From: Bradyrhizobium sp. CB1717
GTDB taxonomy: Bacteria > Pseudomonadota > Alphaproteobacteria > Rhizobiales > Xanthobacteraceae
DNA length: 64,000 bases
Reading direction: 5' to 3'
NCBI RefSeq assembly: GCF_029714325.1
Contig: NZ_CP121666.1
Coordinates: forward strand, 5,766,001-5,830,000
Of this stretch, positions 43,423 through 53,994 are shown piece by piece (positions within the stretch are counted from its first letter, which is position 1; each line of letters starts with the position of its first letter). The position numbers and the translations under genes are program-made. The notes beneath the pieces are model-generated. The model was not told where the DNA came from. It saw only the letters and a program-made list of their open reading frames with translations, and did not search any database.

Positions 43423-44349
43423 TCATTCCTTCACGGCGCCGGTCATCGCCGACACATAATGCTCCACGAAGAAGGCGTAAAGGATGACGAGCGGCAGCGA
43501 GCCGGCCAGCGCCCCCGCCATCAGCGAGCCCCAGCGGTAGATGTCGCCGTCAACGAACTCGTTGACGATCGCAACCGGCACCGTCTTGTTGCTGGTCGAC
43601 TGCAGGAATGTCAGGGCGTAGATGAACTCGTTCCAGCACAGGGTGAAGCAGAAGATGAAGGCCGAGATCAGGCCGGGGATCGCCAGCGGCAGCACGATCT
43701 TGATCAGGATCTGCCAGCGGCTCGCCCCGTCGATCAGGGCGCATTCCTCGAGCTCGAACGGGATGGTCTTGAAATAGCCCATCAACAGCCAGGTCGAGAA
43801 CGGGATCAGGATGGTCGGATAGGTCAGGATCAGTGCCAGCGGCGAATCGAACAGGCCGTACTGGAACACGACCGTGGCGAGCGGAATGAACAGGATCGAC
43901 GGCGGCACCAGATAGGCGAGGAAGATCAGCCCGCCGACGAGATTGGCGCCCTTGTAGCGCAAGCGCACAATGGCGTAGGCCGCGAGTACAGATGCGATGA
44001 TCGAAAGCACCGTCGCACAGACGGCAACGTACATCGTGTTCCAGAGCCAGTGCGGGTAGTAGCTCTCGAACAGCAACTTGTGGAAGTGCTTGAACGTCGG
44101 ATTCCAGGTCCAGAACGGATTGTACCTGTCGAGATCGAGCAGTTGCTCGTCGGGTTTCACCGACGTCAGCGCCATCCAGTAGAACGGGAACAGCAGGACG
44201 ATGACGATGATCGCAAGCGGCAGATACAGTGTCACGATCCGGCGTGGTACTGACTGCAGGTAGCTCATGCCCTCGCTGTGATCGGCCGTAGGCGACGAGC
44301 CCGACAGCACGTTCTTGAGATCGATGGATCGGGTGGGCAGGTCAGTCAT
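43423..44349 (-). CDS. Carbohydrate ABC transporter permease, MalG-like
   Basis: A 308-residue inner-membrane permease with six predicted helices; the first (LPLAIIVIVLLFPFYWMAL) follows a ~45-residue cytoplasmic N terminus. The coupling-helix motif EECALIDGASRWQILIKIVLPLAIPGL (EExxxIDGA...G) is diagnostic for binding-protein-dependent permeases. It overlaps the upstream MalF-like permease gene by 8 bases. With the partner permease, the Tat-exported binding protein and the MalK/UgpC-like ATPase it forms a complete sugar importer. Confidence 0.92.
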   Translation of the reverse strand: MTDLPTRSIDLKNVLSGSSPTADHSEGMSYLQSVPRRIVTLYLPLAIIVIVLLFPFYWMALTSVKPDEQLLDLDRYNPFWTWNPTFKHFHKLLFESYYPHWLWNTMYVAVCATVLSIIASVLAAYAIVRLRYKGANLVGGLIFLAYLVPPSILFIPLATVVFQYGLFDSPLALILTYPTILIPFSTWLLMGYFKTIPFELEECALIDGASRWQILIKIVLPLAIPGLISAFIFCFTLCWNEFIYALTFLQSTSNKTVPVAIVNEFVDGDIYRWGSLMAGALAGSLPLVILYAFFVEHYVSAMTGAVKE

Positions 44350-45295
44350 TGCTCTCTCCCTGCTGCCACTTGCGACGCTGCAGGCCGAACCAAGAGACCA
44401 TGATCGCAGCCAGCAGGAACGGAATCATGGCGCTGGAGATCGCGGCTCCCTCGCCCAGCTGCCCGGCGATGATCGCGCGCTGGTACGACAGGGTCGCCAT
44501 CAGATGGGTGGCGTTGACGGGGCCGCCGCGGGTCATGGCCCAGATCAGCTGGAAGTCGGTGAAGGTGAACAGCACCGAGAAGGTCATGACGACAGCGATG
44601 ATCGGCGTCAGCAGCGGATAGGTGATGTATCGGAAATTCTGCCAGCGCGTGGCGCCGTCGAGGGTTGCAGCCTCATAGAGCGACGGCGAGACGGTCTGCA
44701 GGCCCGCAAGCAGCGTGATCGCCACGAACGGCACGCCGCGCCAGATATTGGCGAAGATCACGCAAATACGCGCCCAGGTCGTGTCACCAAGGAAGTTGAT
44801 GTTCTGGTTGATCAAGCCGAGGTGCTTCAGCGACCAGGAGATGATCGAGAATTGCGAGTCGAAGATCCACCAGAACGCCAGCGCCGAGAGCACCGTCGGC
44901 ACGATGAAGGGGATCAGGACCATCGCACGCAACATCGCCTTGAACGGCATGTTCTCGTTCAGCAGCAGCGCGAGATAAAGCCCGATCGCGAATTTGAGGG
45001 CGCTGGCGACGAAGGTGTAGAGCAGCGTGTTGAACACCGACAGCCAGAAGATGGAATCGTCCCACAGCCACTCATAGTTCTCGGTCGCGACGAAGTGCCC
45101 CACCCTGCCGATGCGGGTGTCCGTGAAGGACAGCCAGATCCCGAGCCCCAGCGGATAGGCCAGGAAGAAGATCAGGAACGCCATGGCCGGCACCATGAAC
45201 CAGAAGCCGAGCCAGTTGCGATTGTGTTTGAGCTGGGTCCAGGCGTTGTCCTCGCTCATCTGAGGCTTGGCCCGGGGAATTGCGACATCAGCCAT
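44342..45295 (-). CDS. Carbohydrate ABC transporter permease, MalF-like
   Basis: A 317-residue permease with six to seven hydrophobic helices, the first at WLGFWFMVPAMAFLIFF. The coupling motif is YEAATLDGATRWQNFRYITYPLL (EAAxxDGA...P). It lies 64 bases after the binding-protein gene and overlaps the next permease, consistent with a heterodimeric membrane channel. Confidence 0.92.
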   Translation of the reverse strand: MADVAIPRAKPQMSEDNAWTQLKHNRNWLGFWFMVPAMAFLIFFLAYPLGLGIWLSFTDTRIGRVGHFVATENYEWLWDDSIFWLSVFNTLLYTFVASALKFAIGLYLALLLNENMPFKAMLRAMVLIPFIVPTVLSALAFWWIFDSQFSIISWSLKHLGLINQNINFLGDTTWARICVIFANIWRGVPFVAITLLAGLQTVSPSLYEAATLDGATRWQNFRYITYPLLTPIIAVVMTFSVLFTFTDFQLIWAMTRGGPVNATHLMATLSYQRAIIAGQLGEGAAISSAMIPFLLAAIMVSWFGLQRRKWQQGESND

Positions 45296-45359
45296 GCCCG
45301 ATATCCCTGATCGAAATGTTGACGAGCGGGCGGCCGGATGGCCGCCCGCCCCGTGACCG

Positions 45360-46679
45360 TCAGCGATAGATTCGCTTCAGCTGGCGCTCGGCTTCCGCCA
45401 TCGCACCCTTCGCATCCTTGGCGCCGGTGCAGTAGTTGGCGAACATGTCGACGACGATGAAATCGGCGATCGCGGTCGCCGCCTTCTCACCGACCGTGCC
45501 GATGCCGGCCGCCGGCAGCGTGCGCTTGGAGGCCTGCGAGAACACGGCGTTCTTGGGATCGGCGGTCCAAATCGGCGCCGACTCGTAGGCGTTCAGGGTC
45601 TGCGTCAGATAGCCCTGCGCGCCGTCCAGCCACTTCTCGTAGTTCTCCTTCTCCAGCATGAAGGCGACGAAGGCCTTCGATGCGTTCGGATATTTGGTGA
45701 AGTTGAAGGCGAGGATCGGCAGCGCGAGCTGCAGCTCGGTCGGCTTGCCGACCGGCCCGACCGGCCAGAGCGCGTGATAGGTGTCCTCGGTGAGCTCCTT
45801 CTTGGTCGCGTCGGTCTTGGCGGCCACATAGATCGAGATGCCGTTCGCCGTGCAATAGAGCTCGCCGGCGAGGTACGCCTTGTTGTTGGAAGAGTCGTTC
45901 CAGGACGCCGTGCCCGGGATGAAGCTCTCATACAGCGCCTTGCAATATTCCAGCGCCTTCGCCGTCTCCGGCGAATTGATGATGATCTTGTCGTTCTGGT
46001 CGACCGTATAGGCGCCGTGGCCCCATAGCACCCAGTGCAGCCACGAATTGCCGTCGCCCGAGGCATGCCCGAGCGCGAAGCCGGCCGGCGTGTTGTTCGC
46101 CTTGAGCGCCTTGCACATCTCGAGGAAGCCGGGGAAGTCCTTCGGGAATTCCTTGAAGCCGGCCTTGTCGAGCGCCGACTTGCGGTACGTCATGTAGCCG
46201 CCGTTGGTCGCAACGGGAATGCCGAGCCAGTCGTCGCCGAGCTTGCAGGTCTTGGCGGCCGCATCGGTCCAGCCGCCGTATTTCTTGCCGAGATAATCGG
46301 CAACGTCATTCATCTTCAGGACTTTGGTGGGGAACAGCTGCGGCAGCGTGTGCAGGCCCCAGGCGAGATCGAGCCCCGAGCCGGTGTTGGCCGCAACCGA
46401 GGCCTTCGGCTGCACGTCCTCGAAGGACTCGCTGAACACGTTCATCTCGGTGCCGGTCGCGGCCTTGAACGCCGCCACCATCGCGTTGAACGCATCGTCT
46501 TCCGCCGGCACGAAGCGCTTCCACCGCATCACGGTCAGCTTGGCGCCCGGCTCCGCCTTCCAGGGCGCGCTCTGCGCCCAGGCCCTGGCGAAATCGAACA
46601 GTGCCGGCCCGGTCAGCATGCCGGTGGCAGCCAGAGCCGTTCCGCCCTGAAGCAGAGACCGGCGGGTAAAGTCTTGCAT
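45360..46679 (-). CDS. Sugar ABC transporter substrate-binding protein, Tat-type signal
   Basis: A 439-residue periplasmic binding protein. The leader TRRSLLQGG followed by a hydrophobic stretch and AWAQS is a twin-arginine signal, so it is probably exported folded. The mature part has the extracellular solute-binding fold (FSESFEDVQPKASVAANTGSGLDL, GIPVATNGGYMTYRKSAL and WLHWVLWGHGAY, each a partial block). It belongs to the sugar-binding cluster B. Ligand not determined; the enzymes downstream point to a sugar or sugar acid entering a 2-keto-3-deoxy route. Confidence 0.9.
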   Translation of the reverse strand: MQDFTRRSLLQGGTALAATGMLTGPALFDFARAWAQSAPWKAEPGAKLTVMRWKRFVPAEDDAFNAMVAAFKAATGTEMNVFSESFEDVQPKASVAANTGSGLDLAWGLHTLPQLFPTKVLKMNDVADYLGKKYGGWTDAAAKTCKLGDDWLGIPVATNGGYMTYRKSALDKAGFKEFPKDFPGFLEMCKALKANNTPAGFALGHASGDGNSWLHWVLWGHGAYTVDQNDKIIINSPETAKALEYCKALYESFIPGTASWNDSSNNKAYLAGELYCTANGISIYVAAKTDATKKELTEDTYHALWPVGPVGKPTELQLALPILAFNFTKYPNASKAFVAFMLEKENYEKWLDGAQGYLTQTLNAYESAPIWTADPKNAVFSQASKRTLPAAGIGTVGEKAATAIADFIVVDMFANYCTGAKDAKGAMAEAERQLKRIYR

Positions 46680-46731
46680 GTCGTCCTCCCTGTAATGCTT
46701 TTTGTTGTCTTATGACTTGTCGTCTTGTGCG

Positions 46732-47799
<1,068 letters not shown>

Positions 47800-47948
47800 C
47801 TAGCTCCCTCCTCCGACTCAGGCAGCGCAGCTCTGGCGCCGCCACCGTCTTGTTTTTCCGAACTTCGCCGAACGAAGCCCACGCTATAGCAGGCGACATT
47901 GTCGGCAGTTTGTACGGCTTTGGCAATTTGTCTTTGGTTAGTCGTTGC

Positions 47949-47963
47949 TGGTAGCGCTGTCAA
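47949..47963 (-). promoter_or_regulatory. LacI-type operator overlapping a TTGACA -35 element
   Basis: On the plus strand TGGTAGCGCTGTCA (47949-47962) is an imperfect palindrome of the LacI-family type, with central CG. On the minus strand its outer part is TTGACA (47958-47963), a consensus -35 element for the leftward sugar operon, with TAACCA 17 bases further as a weak -10. A repressor here would block the transporter operon. The site also lies 43 bases before the lacI start. Confidence 0.55.
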
Positions 47964-48004
47964 CGATCCTTTGTTTGCGACAGTGGCTATGCTAAGAGCA
48001 GCAA

Positions 48005-49105
48005 ATGGGTCGAAAACGCACCAAGTCAGGCAAAATCCGGCTGGCGGAAGTCGCCGAGCTTGCCGGCGTGAGCCCGATTACAGCGTCCCGTTTCTTCCGC
48101 AATCCCGAGGCGCTGTCGGTGGCCAAGCGGACGCGGGTCGAAAGCGCGGCCAAGGAGCTCGGCTACGTGCCCAACCTTGCGGCACGCGCCCTCGCCTCGC
48201 AGCGCACCGAGGTGATCGGTGTCTTGATTCCGTCACTCACCAACAACGTGTTTTCCGACGTGCTGCGCGGCATCTACGACGCCTCCGAAGGCAGCCGTTA
48301 CTCGATCCAGTTGTCCAACACACGCTACAGTATTCTCCAGGAGGAGAAGCTGCTGCGCCTGTTTCTGGCGCAGAAGCCGGCCGGGCTGATCGTCACCGGC
48401 ATCGACCAGACCGAGGAATCGCGCGCGATGCTGGAGGCGGCCGACTGCCCGATCGTGCAGATCATGGAGGTCGGCCCCAATCCGGTCGACATGATGATCG
48501 GCTTTTCCCACTATGATGCAGCACGCGCGGCGATTGCTCACCTGTTCGCGCAAGGTCACCGCAAGGTCGGCTTCGTCGGCGCACGCATGGATCCCAGGGT
48601 GCAGCGGCGGCTGGACGGATATGTCTCCGCCATGAAGGACGCCGGCCTGTTCGAGCAGCGCCTCGTCGTCACGACCGCGACGCCGACCTCGGTGACGCTC
48701 GGCGGCGCCCTGTTCACCGACCTCCTGGCGCGCGAGCCCGACCTCGACGCGGTGTTCTGCGCCAATGACGACCTTGCGCTCGGCGTGCTGTTCGAATGCC
48801 GCCGCCGCGAGATCGGCGTCCCCGAGCAGATCGCGATCGTCGGCTTCAATGACCTCGAATTCATGGCCTCCGCCGTCCCCACCCTCACCAGCGTGCGCAC
48901 CAACCGCTACGAGATGGGCAAGACGGCCGCCACCATGCTGATCGAGGCGATCGAGGGACGGCGCCCGGCGCAGCCGGTGCTCGACCTCGGCTTCAGGGTG
49001 ATAGAGCGGCAAAGCTCGTCGTCACGGCACCCGGACAATAGACCGGCCCTATCGGGCGGCGCTGCACCGAACAAAATGGTAGCGTTACCAAACAGCCATG
49101 ACTAG
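48005..49105 (+). CDS. LacI/GntR-type transcriptional regulator
   Basis: A 366-residue repressor. The N-terminal HTH and hinge read IRLAEVAELAGVSPITASRFF and LGYVPNLAARALAS. The sugar-binding core follows with IGVLIPSLTNN, GHRKVGFVG and CANDDLALG. The last ~30 residues are a non-conserved Ser/Pro/Asn tail, and this part of the gene holds an operator-like palindrome (49077-49090). It is divergent from the sugar ABC operon and upstream of the dehydratase, so it probably regulates both arms. Confidence 0.93.
   Translation: MGRKRTKSGKIRLAEVAELAGVSPITASRFFRNPEALSVAKRTRVESAAKELGYVPNLAARALASQRTEVIGVLIPSLTNNVFSDVLRGIYDASEGSRYSIQLSNTRYSILQEEKLLRLFLAQKPAGLIVTGIDQTEESRAMLEAADCPIVQIMEVGPNPVDMMIGFSHYDAARAAIAHLFAQGHRKVGFVGARMDPRVQRRLDGYVSAMKDAGLFEQRLVVTTATPTSVTLGGALFTDLLAREPDLDAVFCANDDLALGVLFECRRREIGVPEQIAIVGFNDLEFMASAVPTLTSVRTNRYEMGKTAATMLIEAIEGRRPAQPVLDLGFRVIERQSSSSRHPDNRPALSGGAAPNKMVALPNSHD
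49077..49090 (+). promoter_or_regulatory. LacI-type operator within the 3' end of lacI
   Basis: TGGTAGCGTTACCA matches the LacI-family operator pattern TGGTANCGNTACCA, with only one mismatched pair between arms. It lies inside the last codons of the regulator and about 155 bases before the dehydratase start. TAGTAT (49103-49108) could be the -10 element, placing the operator over the -35 region. Confidence 0.65.
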
Positions 49106-49243
49106 TATCGAACTTGTGAGGAAACGACCCGCCAACGGGCAGGCAGACCATTGCTCACGCCGTTGGGCATCGCACAAGCCGACAACCCAAGATTTGCGCC
49201 GGTGACTGACGCCAGTGCGTTTGCATTGCAGGAGAAAACAACA

Positions 49244-51070
49244 ATGACAAAAAAGCCAACCAATGGGCACGCGCCCGGTAACGGCGCCCGCCGCCACCTT
49301 CGCTCGCAGGACTGGTTCAACAACCCGCATAATCCGGGCATGACCGCGCTCTATATGGAGCGCTATTTGAACTACGGCCTCACCCGCGCCGAGCTGCAGT
49401 CCGGCAAGCCGATCATCGGCATCGCCCAGACCGGCAATGACCTCTCCCCCTGCAACCGCCACCACATCGAGCTCGCCCACCGCGTCCGCGAAGGCATCCG
49501 CGAGGCCGGCGGCATTGCGATGGAATTCCCGACTCACCCCATTCAGGAGACCGGCAAGCGCCCGACCGCGGCGCTCGACCGCAACCTCGCCTATCTCGGC
49601 CTGGTCGAGATCCTCTACGGCTATCCGCTCGACGGCGTGGTGCTGACCACCGGCTGCGACAAGACGACGCCCGCCTGCATGATGGCTGCGGCGACCGTCA
49701 ACCTGCCCGCGATCGTGCTGTCGGGCGGCCCGATGCTGAACGGCTGGCACGACGGCGAGCGCACCGGCTCCGGCACCATCGTCTGGAAGTCGCGCGAGCG
49801 GCTCGCGGCCGGCGAGATCGACTATGAGGAGTTCATGGAGATCGTGGCCTCCTCGGCGCCCTCGGTCGGCCATTGCAACACCATGGGCACGGCCTCGACC
49901 ATGAATGGCCTTGCCGAAGCGCTCGGCTTCTCGCTGCCGGGCTGCGCGGCGATCCCCGCCCCCTATCGCGAGCGCGGCCAGATCGCCTACGAGACGGGCA
50001 AGCGCATCGTCGAGATGGTCTGGGAAGACCTCAAGCCCTCGGACATCCTGACCCGCAAGGCGTTCGAGAACTGCATCGTGATCAACTCGGCGATCGGCGG
50101 CTCGACCAATGCGCCGATCCACATCAACGCGCTGGCCCGCCACATCGGCGTCGAGCTGTCGATCGACGACTGGCAGAAGGTCGGCCACGACGTGCCGCTG
50201 CTGGTCAACATGCAGCCGGCCGGCTTCTATCTCGGCGAGGAATTCCACCGCGCCGGCGGCGTGCCGGCCGTGGTGCGCGAATTGATGAAGCACAAGCGCA
50301 TCCACGAGGACGCCCTCACCGTCAACGGCCGCGGCATCGGCGAGAACTGCAAGGATGCGCCCAAGCCCGACGACGACGTGATCTGGGCCTACGACAAGCC
50401 GCTGGTGAAAGATGCCGGCTTCCTGGTGCTGAAGGGCAATCTGTTCGATTCCGCGATCATGAAGACCTCGGTGATCTCCAAGGAATTCCGCGACCGCTAC
50501 TTGAGCAACCCGAAGGACCTCAACGCCTTCGAAGGCCGCGCCATCGTGTTCGAGGGCCCGGAGGACTATCACGAGCGGATCGACGACGCCTCGCTCGGCA
50601 TCGACGAGCACTGCGTGCTGTTCATCCGCGGCACCGGGCCGATCGGCTATCCCGGCGGCGCCGAGGTCGTGAACATGCAGCCGCCGGCGGCGCTGATCAA
50701 ACGCGGCATCCTGTCCCTGCCCTGCATCGGCGACGGCCGTCAGTCCGGCACGTCGGGCTCGCCCTCGATCCTCAATGCTTCGCCGGAGGCCGCCGCCAAT
50801 GGCGGGCTTGCGGTCCTCAAGACCGGCGACAAGGTGCGCATCGACCTCAACAAGGGCAGCGCCAACATCCTGATCTCGGACGAGGAGCTGAAGAAGCGCC
50901 ACGCCGAGCTCAAGGCCAATGGCGGCTTCAAGCATCCGCCGAACCAGACGCCGTGGCAGGAGATCTACCGCAACACCGTCGGCCAGCAATCGACCGGCGC
51001 CTGCATGGAGCTCGCCACGCGCTACCAGAACGTCGCCGGCACCTTTGGTGTGGCGCGGGATAATCACTGA
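49244..51070 (+). CDS. IlvD/Edd-family sugar-acid dehydratase
   Basis: A 608-residue Fe-S dehydratase that removes water from a sugar acid to give a 2-keto-3-deoxy acid. Cluster ligands are expected at Cys70 (NDLSPC), Cys138 (GCDKTTPAC) and Cys211 (VGHCNTMG). Lys140 of CDK is the carbamylated Mg ligand in relatives. The C-terminal half has [16 protein letters not shown]. The group includes arabinonate, xylonate and fuconate dehydratases; the substrate is not determined. GCAGGAGA precedes ATG 49244. It supplies the substrate for the KDG kinase/KDPG aldolase or the SDR at 51207. Confidence 0.92.
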   Translation: MTKKPTNGHAPGNGARRHLRSQDWFNNPHNPGMTALYMERYLNYGLTRAELQSGKPIIGIAQTGNDLSPCNRHHIELAHRVREGIREAGGIAMEFPTHPIQETGKRPTAALDRNLAYLGLVEILYGYPLDGVVLTTGCDKTTPACMMAAATVNLPAIVLSGGPMLNGWHDGERTGSGTIVWKSRERLAAGEIDYEEFMEIVASSAPSVGHCNTMGTASTMNGLAEALGFSLPGCAAIPAPYRERGQIAYETGKRIVEMVWEDLKPSDILTRKAFENCIVINSAIGGSTNAPIHINALARHIGVELSIDDWQKVGHDVPLLVNMQPAGFYLGEEFHRAGGVPAVVRELMKHKRIHEDALTVNGRGIGENCKDAPKPDDDVIWAYDKPLVKDAGFLVLKGNLFDSAIMKTSVISKEFRDRYLSNPKDLNAFEGRAIVFEGPEDYHERIDDASLGIDEHCVLFIRGTGPIGYPGGAEVVNMQPPAALIKRGILSLPCIGDGRQSGTSGSPSILNASPEAAANGGLAVLKTGDKVRIDLNKGSANILISDEELKKRHAELKANGGFKHPPNQTPWQEIYRNTVGQQSTGACMELATRYQNVAGTFGVARDNH

Positions 51071-51081
51071 GTTAGGTACGT

Positions 51082-51167
51082 GTAGCCCGGATGGAGCGTA
51101 GCGAAATCCGGGTTCACCATCCGCGAACGCAGGATCCCGGATTACGCTGGCGCTCCATCCGGGCTAC
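51082..51167. repeat. Palindromic repeat, GTAGCCCGGATGGAGCG family
   Basis: Left arm 51082-51112 (GTAGCCCGGATGGAGCGTAG...) and right arm 51136-51167 (...GCGCTCCATCCGGGCTAC) are near-perfect reverse complements. Second clear copy of the family (other at 7000). It separates the dehydratase from the SDR genes and may lower downstream expression. Confidence 0.87.
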
Positions 51168-51206
51168 GGCGTCACGGCAATGAGGAAAATCGAGGAGAAC
51201 AAGAAA

Positions 51207-51938
51207 ATGGCAGACCGCCTCAAGGGTAAGCGCGCCGTCGTCACGGCTGCGGCAGCGGGCATCGGGCGCGCTTGCGCTATCGCATTCGCGCGTGAAGGCG
51301 CAACCGTCATCGCCACCGACATCAACGAGGCCGGCATCGCTGGCCTGACCAAGGAAGGCATCGCCGAGGTCGCAAAGCTCGACGTTCGCAACACCGCCGA
51401 CGTCAACGCCTTCGCCAAGCGGATCGGCAAGATCGACATCCTGCTCAACGCGGCCGGCTTCGTGCACCACGGCACCATCCTCGAATGCTCGGAAGAGGAT
51501 TTCGACTTCTCGTTCGACCTCAACGTCAAATCGATGCACCGGACCATCAGGGCCTTCCTGCCCGACATGATCGCGGGCGGCGGCGGCAGCATCGTGAACA
51601 TCTCGTCCTGCGCCGCGCTGCGGCCGCCGGCCAACCGCTACGTTTACAGCTCGTCGAAGGCGGCAGTGTCGCTGCTGTCGCGCGCGGTCGCGCTCGACTT
51701 CATCACCAAGGGCATCCGCTGCAACTCGATCTGCCCCGGCACCGTCGAGACCCCCTCGATGCTCGACCGCGCCGCCGCGCAAGGGCCGCAGGGCAAGGAG
51801 ATGTTCATCTCCCGCCAGAAGATGGGCCGGCTCGGCACCGCCGAGGAGATCGCCAACATGGCAATCTATCTCGGCAGCGACGAGAGCGCCTTCACCACCG
51901 GCGTCGACCTCGTCGTCGACGGCGGCTACATGCTCTGA
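51207..51938 (+). CDS. SDR dehydrogenase, 2-keto-3-deoxy-L-fuconate dehydrogenase-like
   Basis: A 243-residue short-chain dehydrogenase. The NAD motif is TAAAAGIGRA, with NAAGFVHHGTILEC after the fourth strand and YSSSKAA carrying the catalytic Tyr and Lys. The sequence strongly resembles the DHRS6/BDH2-type SDRs (GFVHHGT, GIRCNSICPGTVETPS), a group that includes bacterial 2-keto-3-deoxy-L-fuconate dehydrogenases. That role would make it an alternative, non-phosphorylating step after the dehydratase. ATG 51207 has GAGGAG upstream; an in-frame ATG at 51180 is less likely. Confidence 0.87.
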   Translation: MADRLKGKRAVVTAAAAGIGRACAIAFAREGATVIATDINEAGIAGLTKEGIAEVAKLDVRNTADVNAFAKRIGKIDILLNAAGFVHHGTILECSEEDFDFSFDLNVKSMHRTIRAFLPDMIAGGGGSIVNISSCAALRPPANRYVYSSSKAAVSLLSRAVALDFITKGIRCNSICPGTVETPSMLDRAAAQGPQGKEMFISRQKMGRLGTAEEIANMAIYLGSDESAFTTGVDLVVDGGYML

Positions 51939-51944
51939 TCAGCT

Positions 51945-52041
51945 CCCCATCCCGAGGAGGCGCGACTGCGCCGTCTCGAGGGATGGGCCACGGGCTCGAT
52001 GGTTCGAGACGCGCGCCAAGTGCGCGCTCCTCACCATGAGG
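51945..52041. repeat. Imperfect palindromic repeat with CGTCTCGAGGGATGG arms
   Basis: The left part (51945-51987, CCCGAGGAGGCGCGAC... and GTCTCGAGGGATGG) and right part (CGATGGTTCGAGACGCG... and GAGG-containing end) are approximate reverse complements. It fills the gap between the two SDR genes and ends next to the ribosome-binding site of the second. Confidence 0.65.
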
Positions 52042-52059
52042 GATAGGGAGGGTTTCTCG

Positions 52060-52806
52060 ATGAACAAGATCGACCTCAACGGCCGCGTCGCTGTCGTCAC
52101 CGGCGGCGCGCAGGGCTTTGGCCGCGCCATCACCGAGCGCTTCGTTGCCTCCGGCGCCAAGGTCGCGATCTGGGATTTCGACGCCGCGCTGGCCGAGAAG
52201 GCCGCAAAGGAGATCGGCGGCGAGACAAAAGTTTTCAAGGTCGACGTCACCGATACAGCGGCCGTCGAGCAGGCCCGCGATGCGACGCTCAAGGCCTTCG
52301 GCAAGATCGACATCCTCGTCAACAATGCCGGCATCGCCGGCGTCAACAAGCCGGTCTGGGAGACCGATCTCGAGGAATGGCGCAAGGTTCTGCGCATCAA
52401 CCTCGACGGCCCCTTCATCGTCTGCAAGGCGATCGTGCCCGAGATGCTCAAGCAAAAATACGGCCGGATCGTGAACATCGCCTCGATCGCCGGCAAGGAA
52501 GGCAATCCCAACGCATCGCATTATTCGGCGTCGAAGGCCGGCCTGATCGCGCTGACCAAGTCGCTCGGCAAAGAGCTCGCCGCACACGACATTCTCGTCA
52601 ACGCGGTGACGCCGGCGGCCGCGAAGACCGCGATCTTCGACCAGATGACGCAGCAGCATATCGACTTCATGCTGTCAAAAATCCCGAAGGCGCGCTTCGT
52701 GCTGGTGGAAGAGCTCGCCGCGATGGTGAGCTGGCTCGCATCCGAAGATTGTGCCTTCTCCACCGGCGCGGTGTTTGATATTTCCGGAGGACGGGCGACC
52801 TACTGA
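52060..52806 (+). CDS. SDR family sugar dehydrogenase
   Basis: A 248-residue SDR with TGGAQGFGRA for the cofactor, NNAGIAG after strand four and a complete Ser-Tyr-Lys set (NIASIAG, HYSASKAG). Wording is like bacterial sugar (fucose/rhamnose/arabinose) 1-dehydrogenases, which would give a lactone feeding the dehydratase after hydrolysis. This is inferred from context. AGGGAGGG lies 7 bases before ATG 52060. Downstream, 27 bases later, is a Tat-exported hydrolase. Confidence 0.88.
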   Translation: MNKIDLNGRVAVVTGGAQGFGRAITERFVASGAKVAIWDFDAALAEKAAKEIGGETKVFKVDVTDTAAVEQARDATLKAFGKIDILVNNAGIAGVNKPVWETDLEEWRKVLRINLDGPFIVCKAIVPEMLKQKYGRIVNIASIAGKEGNPNASHYSASKAGLIALTKSLGKELAAHDILVNAVTPAAAKTAIFDQMTQQHIDFMLSKIPKARFVLVEELAAMVSWLASEDCAFSTGAVFDISGGRATY

Positions 52807-52833
52807 GGCATGGCCGCCCGAGGGGGGCGGATC

Positions 52834-53991
52834 ATGCAATTCGGTCGTCGGGATTTCGTGAAGCTTGCAGCGGGCGCAGGCGCGCTGCCCTTGCTGTCAT
52901 CGGCGACATCAGCGCAACTCGCGCCCAACCCGCCGAGCGTCCGCCCGCCCTCGCCGGCCGAGCGCGGCGCCATGGCACGGCTCGCGCACAGCTTCATGGA
53001 CAAGTACGGCGTGCCGGCACTGTCCGTTGCGGTCGGCTATGCCGGCACTGTTGTCCATGAGGACGCCTTCGGTGTTGCCGATGTCGAGCGGAACGAGGGC
53101 GTGACGCCGCGGCATCTGTTCCGGATTGCCAGCGTCAGCAAGATGATCACCTCGGTCACGATCTTCCGCCTGATCGAGGAGAACCGCCTGAAGCTGACGG
53201 ATCGCGTGTTCGGACCTAGCGCGCTGCTCGGCACCGATTATGGACAGCCGCCCTACTCTGCCGGCATCGACCAGATCACGCTCGAGCATCTCTTGACCCA
53301 CACCGCCGGCGGCTGGAGCAACGACAACCGCGACCCCATGTTCACCCATCCGCGGATGGATCATGCCGAGCTGATCGCCTGGACGCTCGCCAACCGGCCG
53401 CTGGACCGGCCGCCGGGCCAGCGCTACGCCTATTCCAATTTCGGCTATTGCGTGCTCGGCCGCGTGATCGAGAAGCTCACCGGCCGGCCCTATGCCGAGC
53501 ATGTCCGCACCGACGTGCTCGCACGCTGCGGCATCACCGACATGACGATCGCCGGCAACACCCGCGACCAGCGCCAGGCTGGCGAAGTCGTCTATTACGG
53601 CCAGGGTGAAAATCCCTACAGCATGAATGTCCGGCGGATGGATTCCCATGGCGGCTGGATCGCGACGCCGGCGGATCTCGTACAATTCCTGATGCATGTC
53701 GACGGCTACACGAGGCCGGCGAACATCCTGCGGCCGCGCACGATCGAGCTGATGACCACTGCGCCCGGCTACAGCCCGGACTACGCCAAGGGTTTTTGCG
53801 TCAACAAATTAGGCAATTGGTGGCACAATGGCAGCCTGCCGGGCACCAGCACGATTGCCGTGCGCACCCATGGCGGCTTCTGCTGGGCCGCCTTCACCAA
53901 CACCAGACGCGGGAATTCCGACATGGATGGCGATCTCGACAATCTCAACTGGAACATGGCGCGCCAGGTCGGCGAATGGCGGGTGGCCTGA
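52834..53991 (+). CDS. Tat-exported serine hydrolase, class C beta-lactamase family
   Basis: A 385-residue serine hydrolase. The leader FGRRDFVKLAAGAGALP is a twin-arginine signal (up to about residue 27). The catalytic set is SVSK (Ser100, Lys103), YSN in RYAYSNFGY and HNG near residue 335. Family members include beta-lactamases, DD-peptidases and esterases. It sits next to the sugar genes but also to a GFA-type gene; its substrate is unknown and a lactonase role would be only speculation. ATG 52834 is preferred because it gives a standard Tat leader. Confidence 0.87.
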   Translation: MQFGRRDFVKLAAGAGALPLLSSATSAQLAPNPPSVRPPSPAERGAMARLAHSFMDKYGVPALSVAVGYAGTVVHEDAFGVADVERNEGVTPRHLFRIASVSKMITSVTIFRLIEENRLKLTDRVFGPSALLGTDYGQPPYSAGIDQITLEHLLTHTAGGWSNDNRDPMFTHPRMDHAELIAWTLANRPLDRPPGQRYAYSNFGYCVLGRVIEKLTGRPYAEHVRTDVLARCGITDMTIAGNTRDQRQAGEVVYYGQGENPYSMNVRRMDSHGGWIATPADLVQFLMHVDGYTRPANILRPRTIELMTTAPGYSPDYAKGFCVNKLGNWWHNGSLPGTSTIAVRTHGGFCWAAFTNTRRGNSDMDGDLDNLNWNMARQVGEWRVA

Positions 53992-53994
53992 GCC

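Noticed and set aside
43459..44253. Plus-strand frame opposite the MalG-like permease
   Set aside because: Gln/Arg/Asp-rich shadow; the permease on the other strand has the EAA-type motif and operon context.
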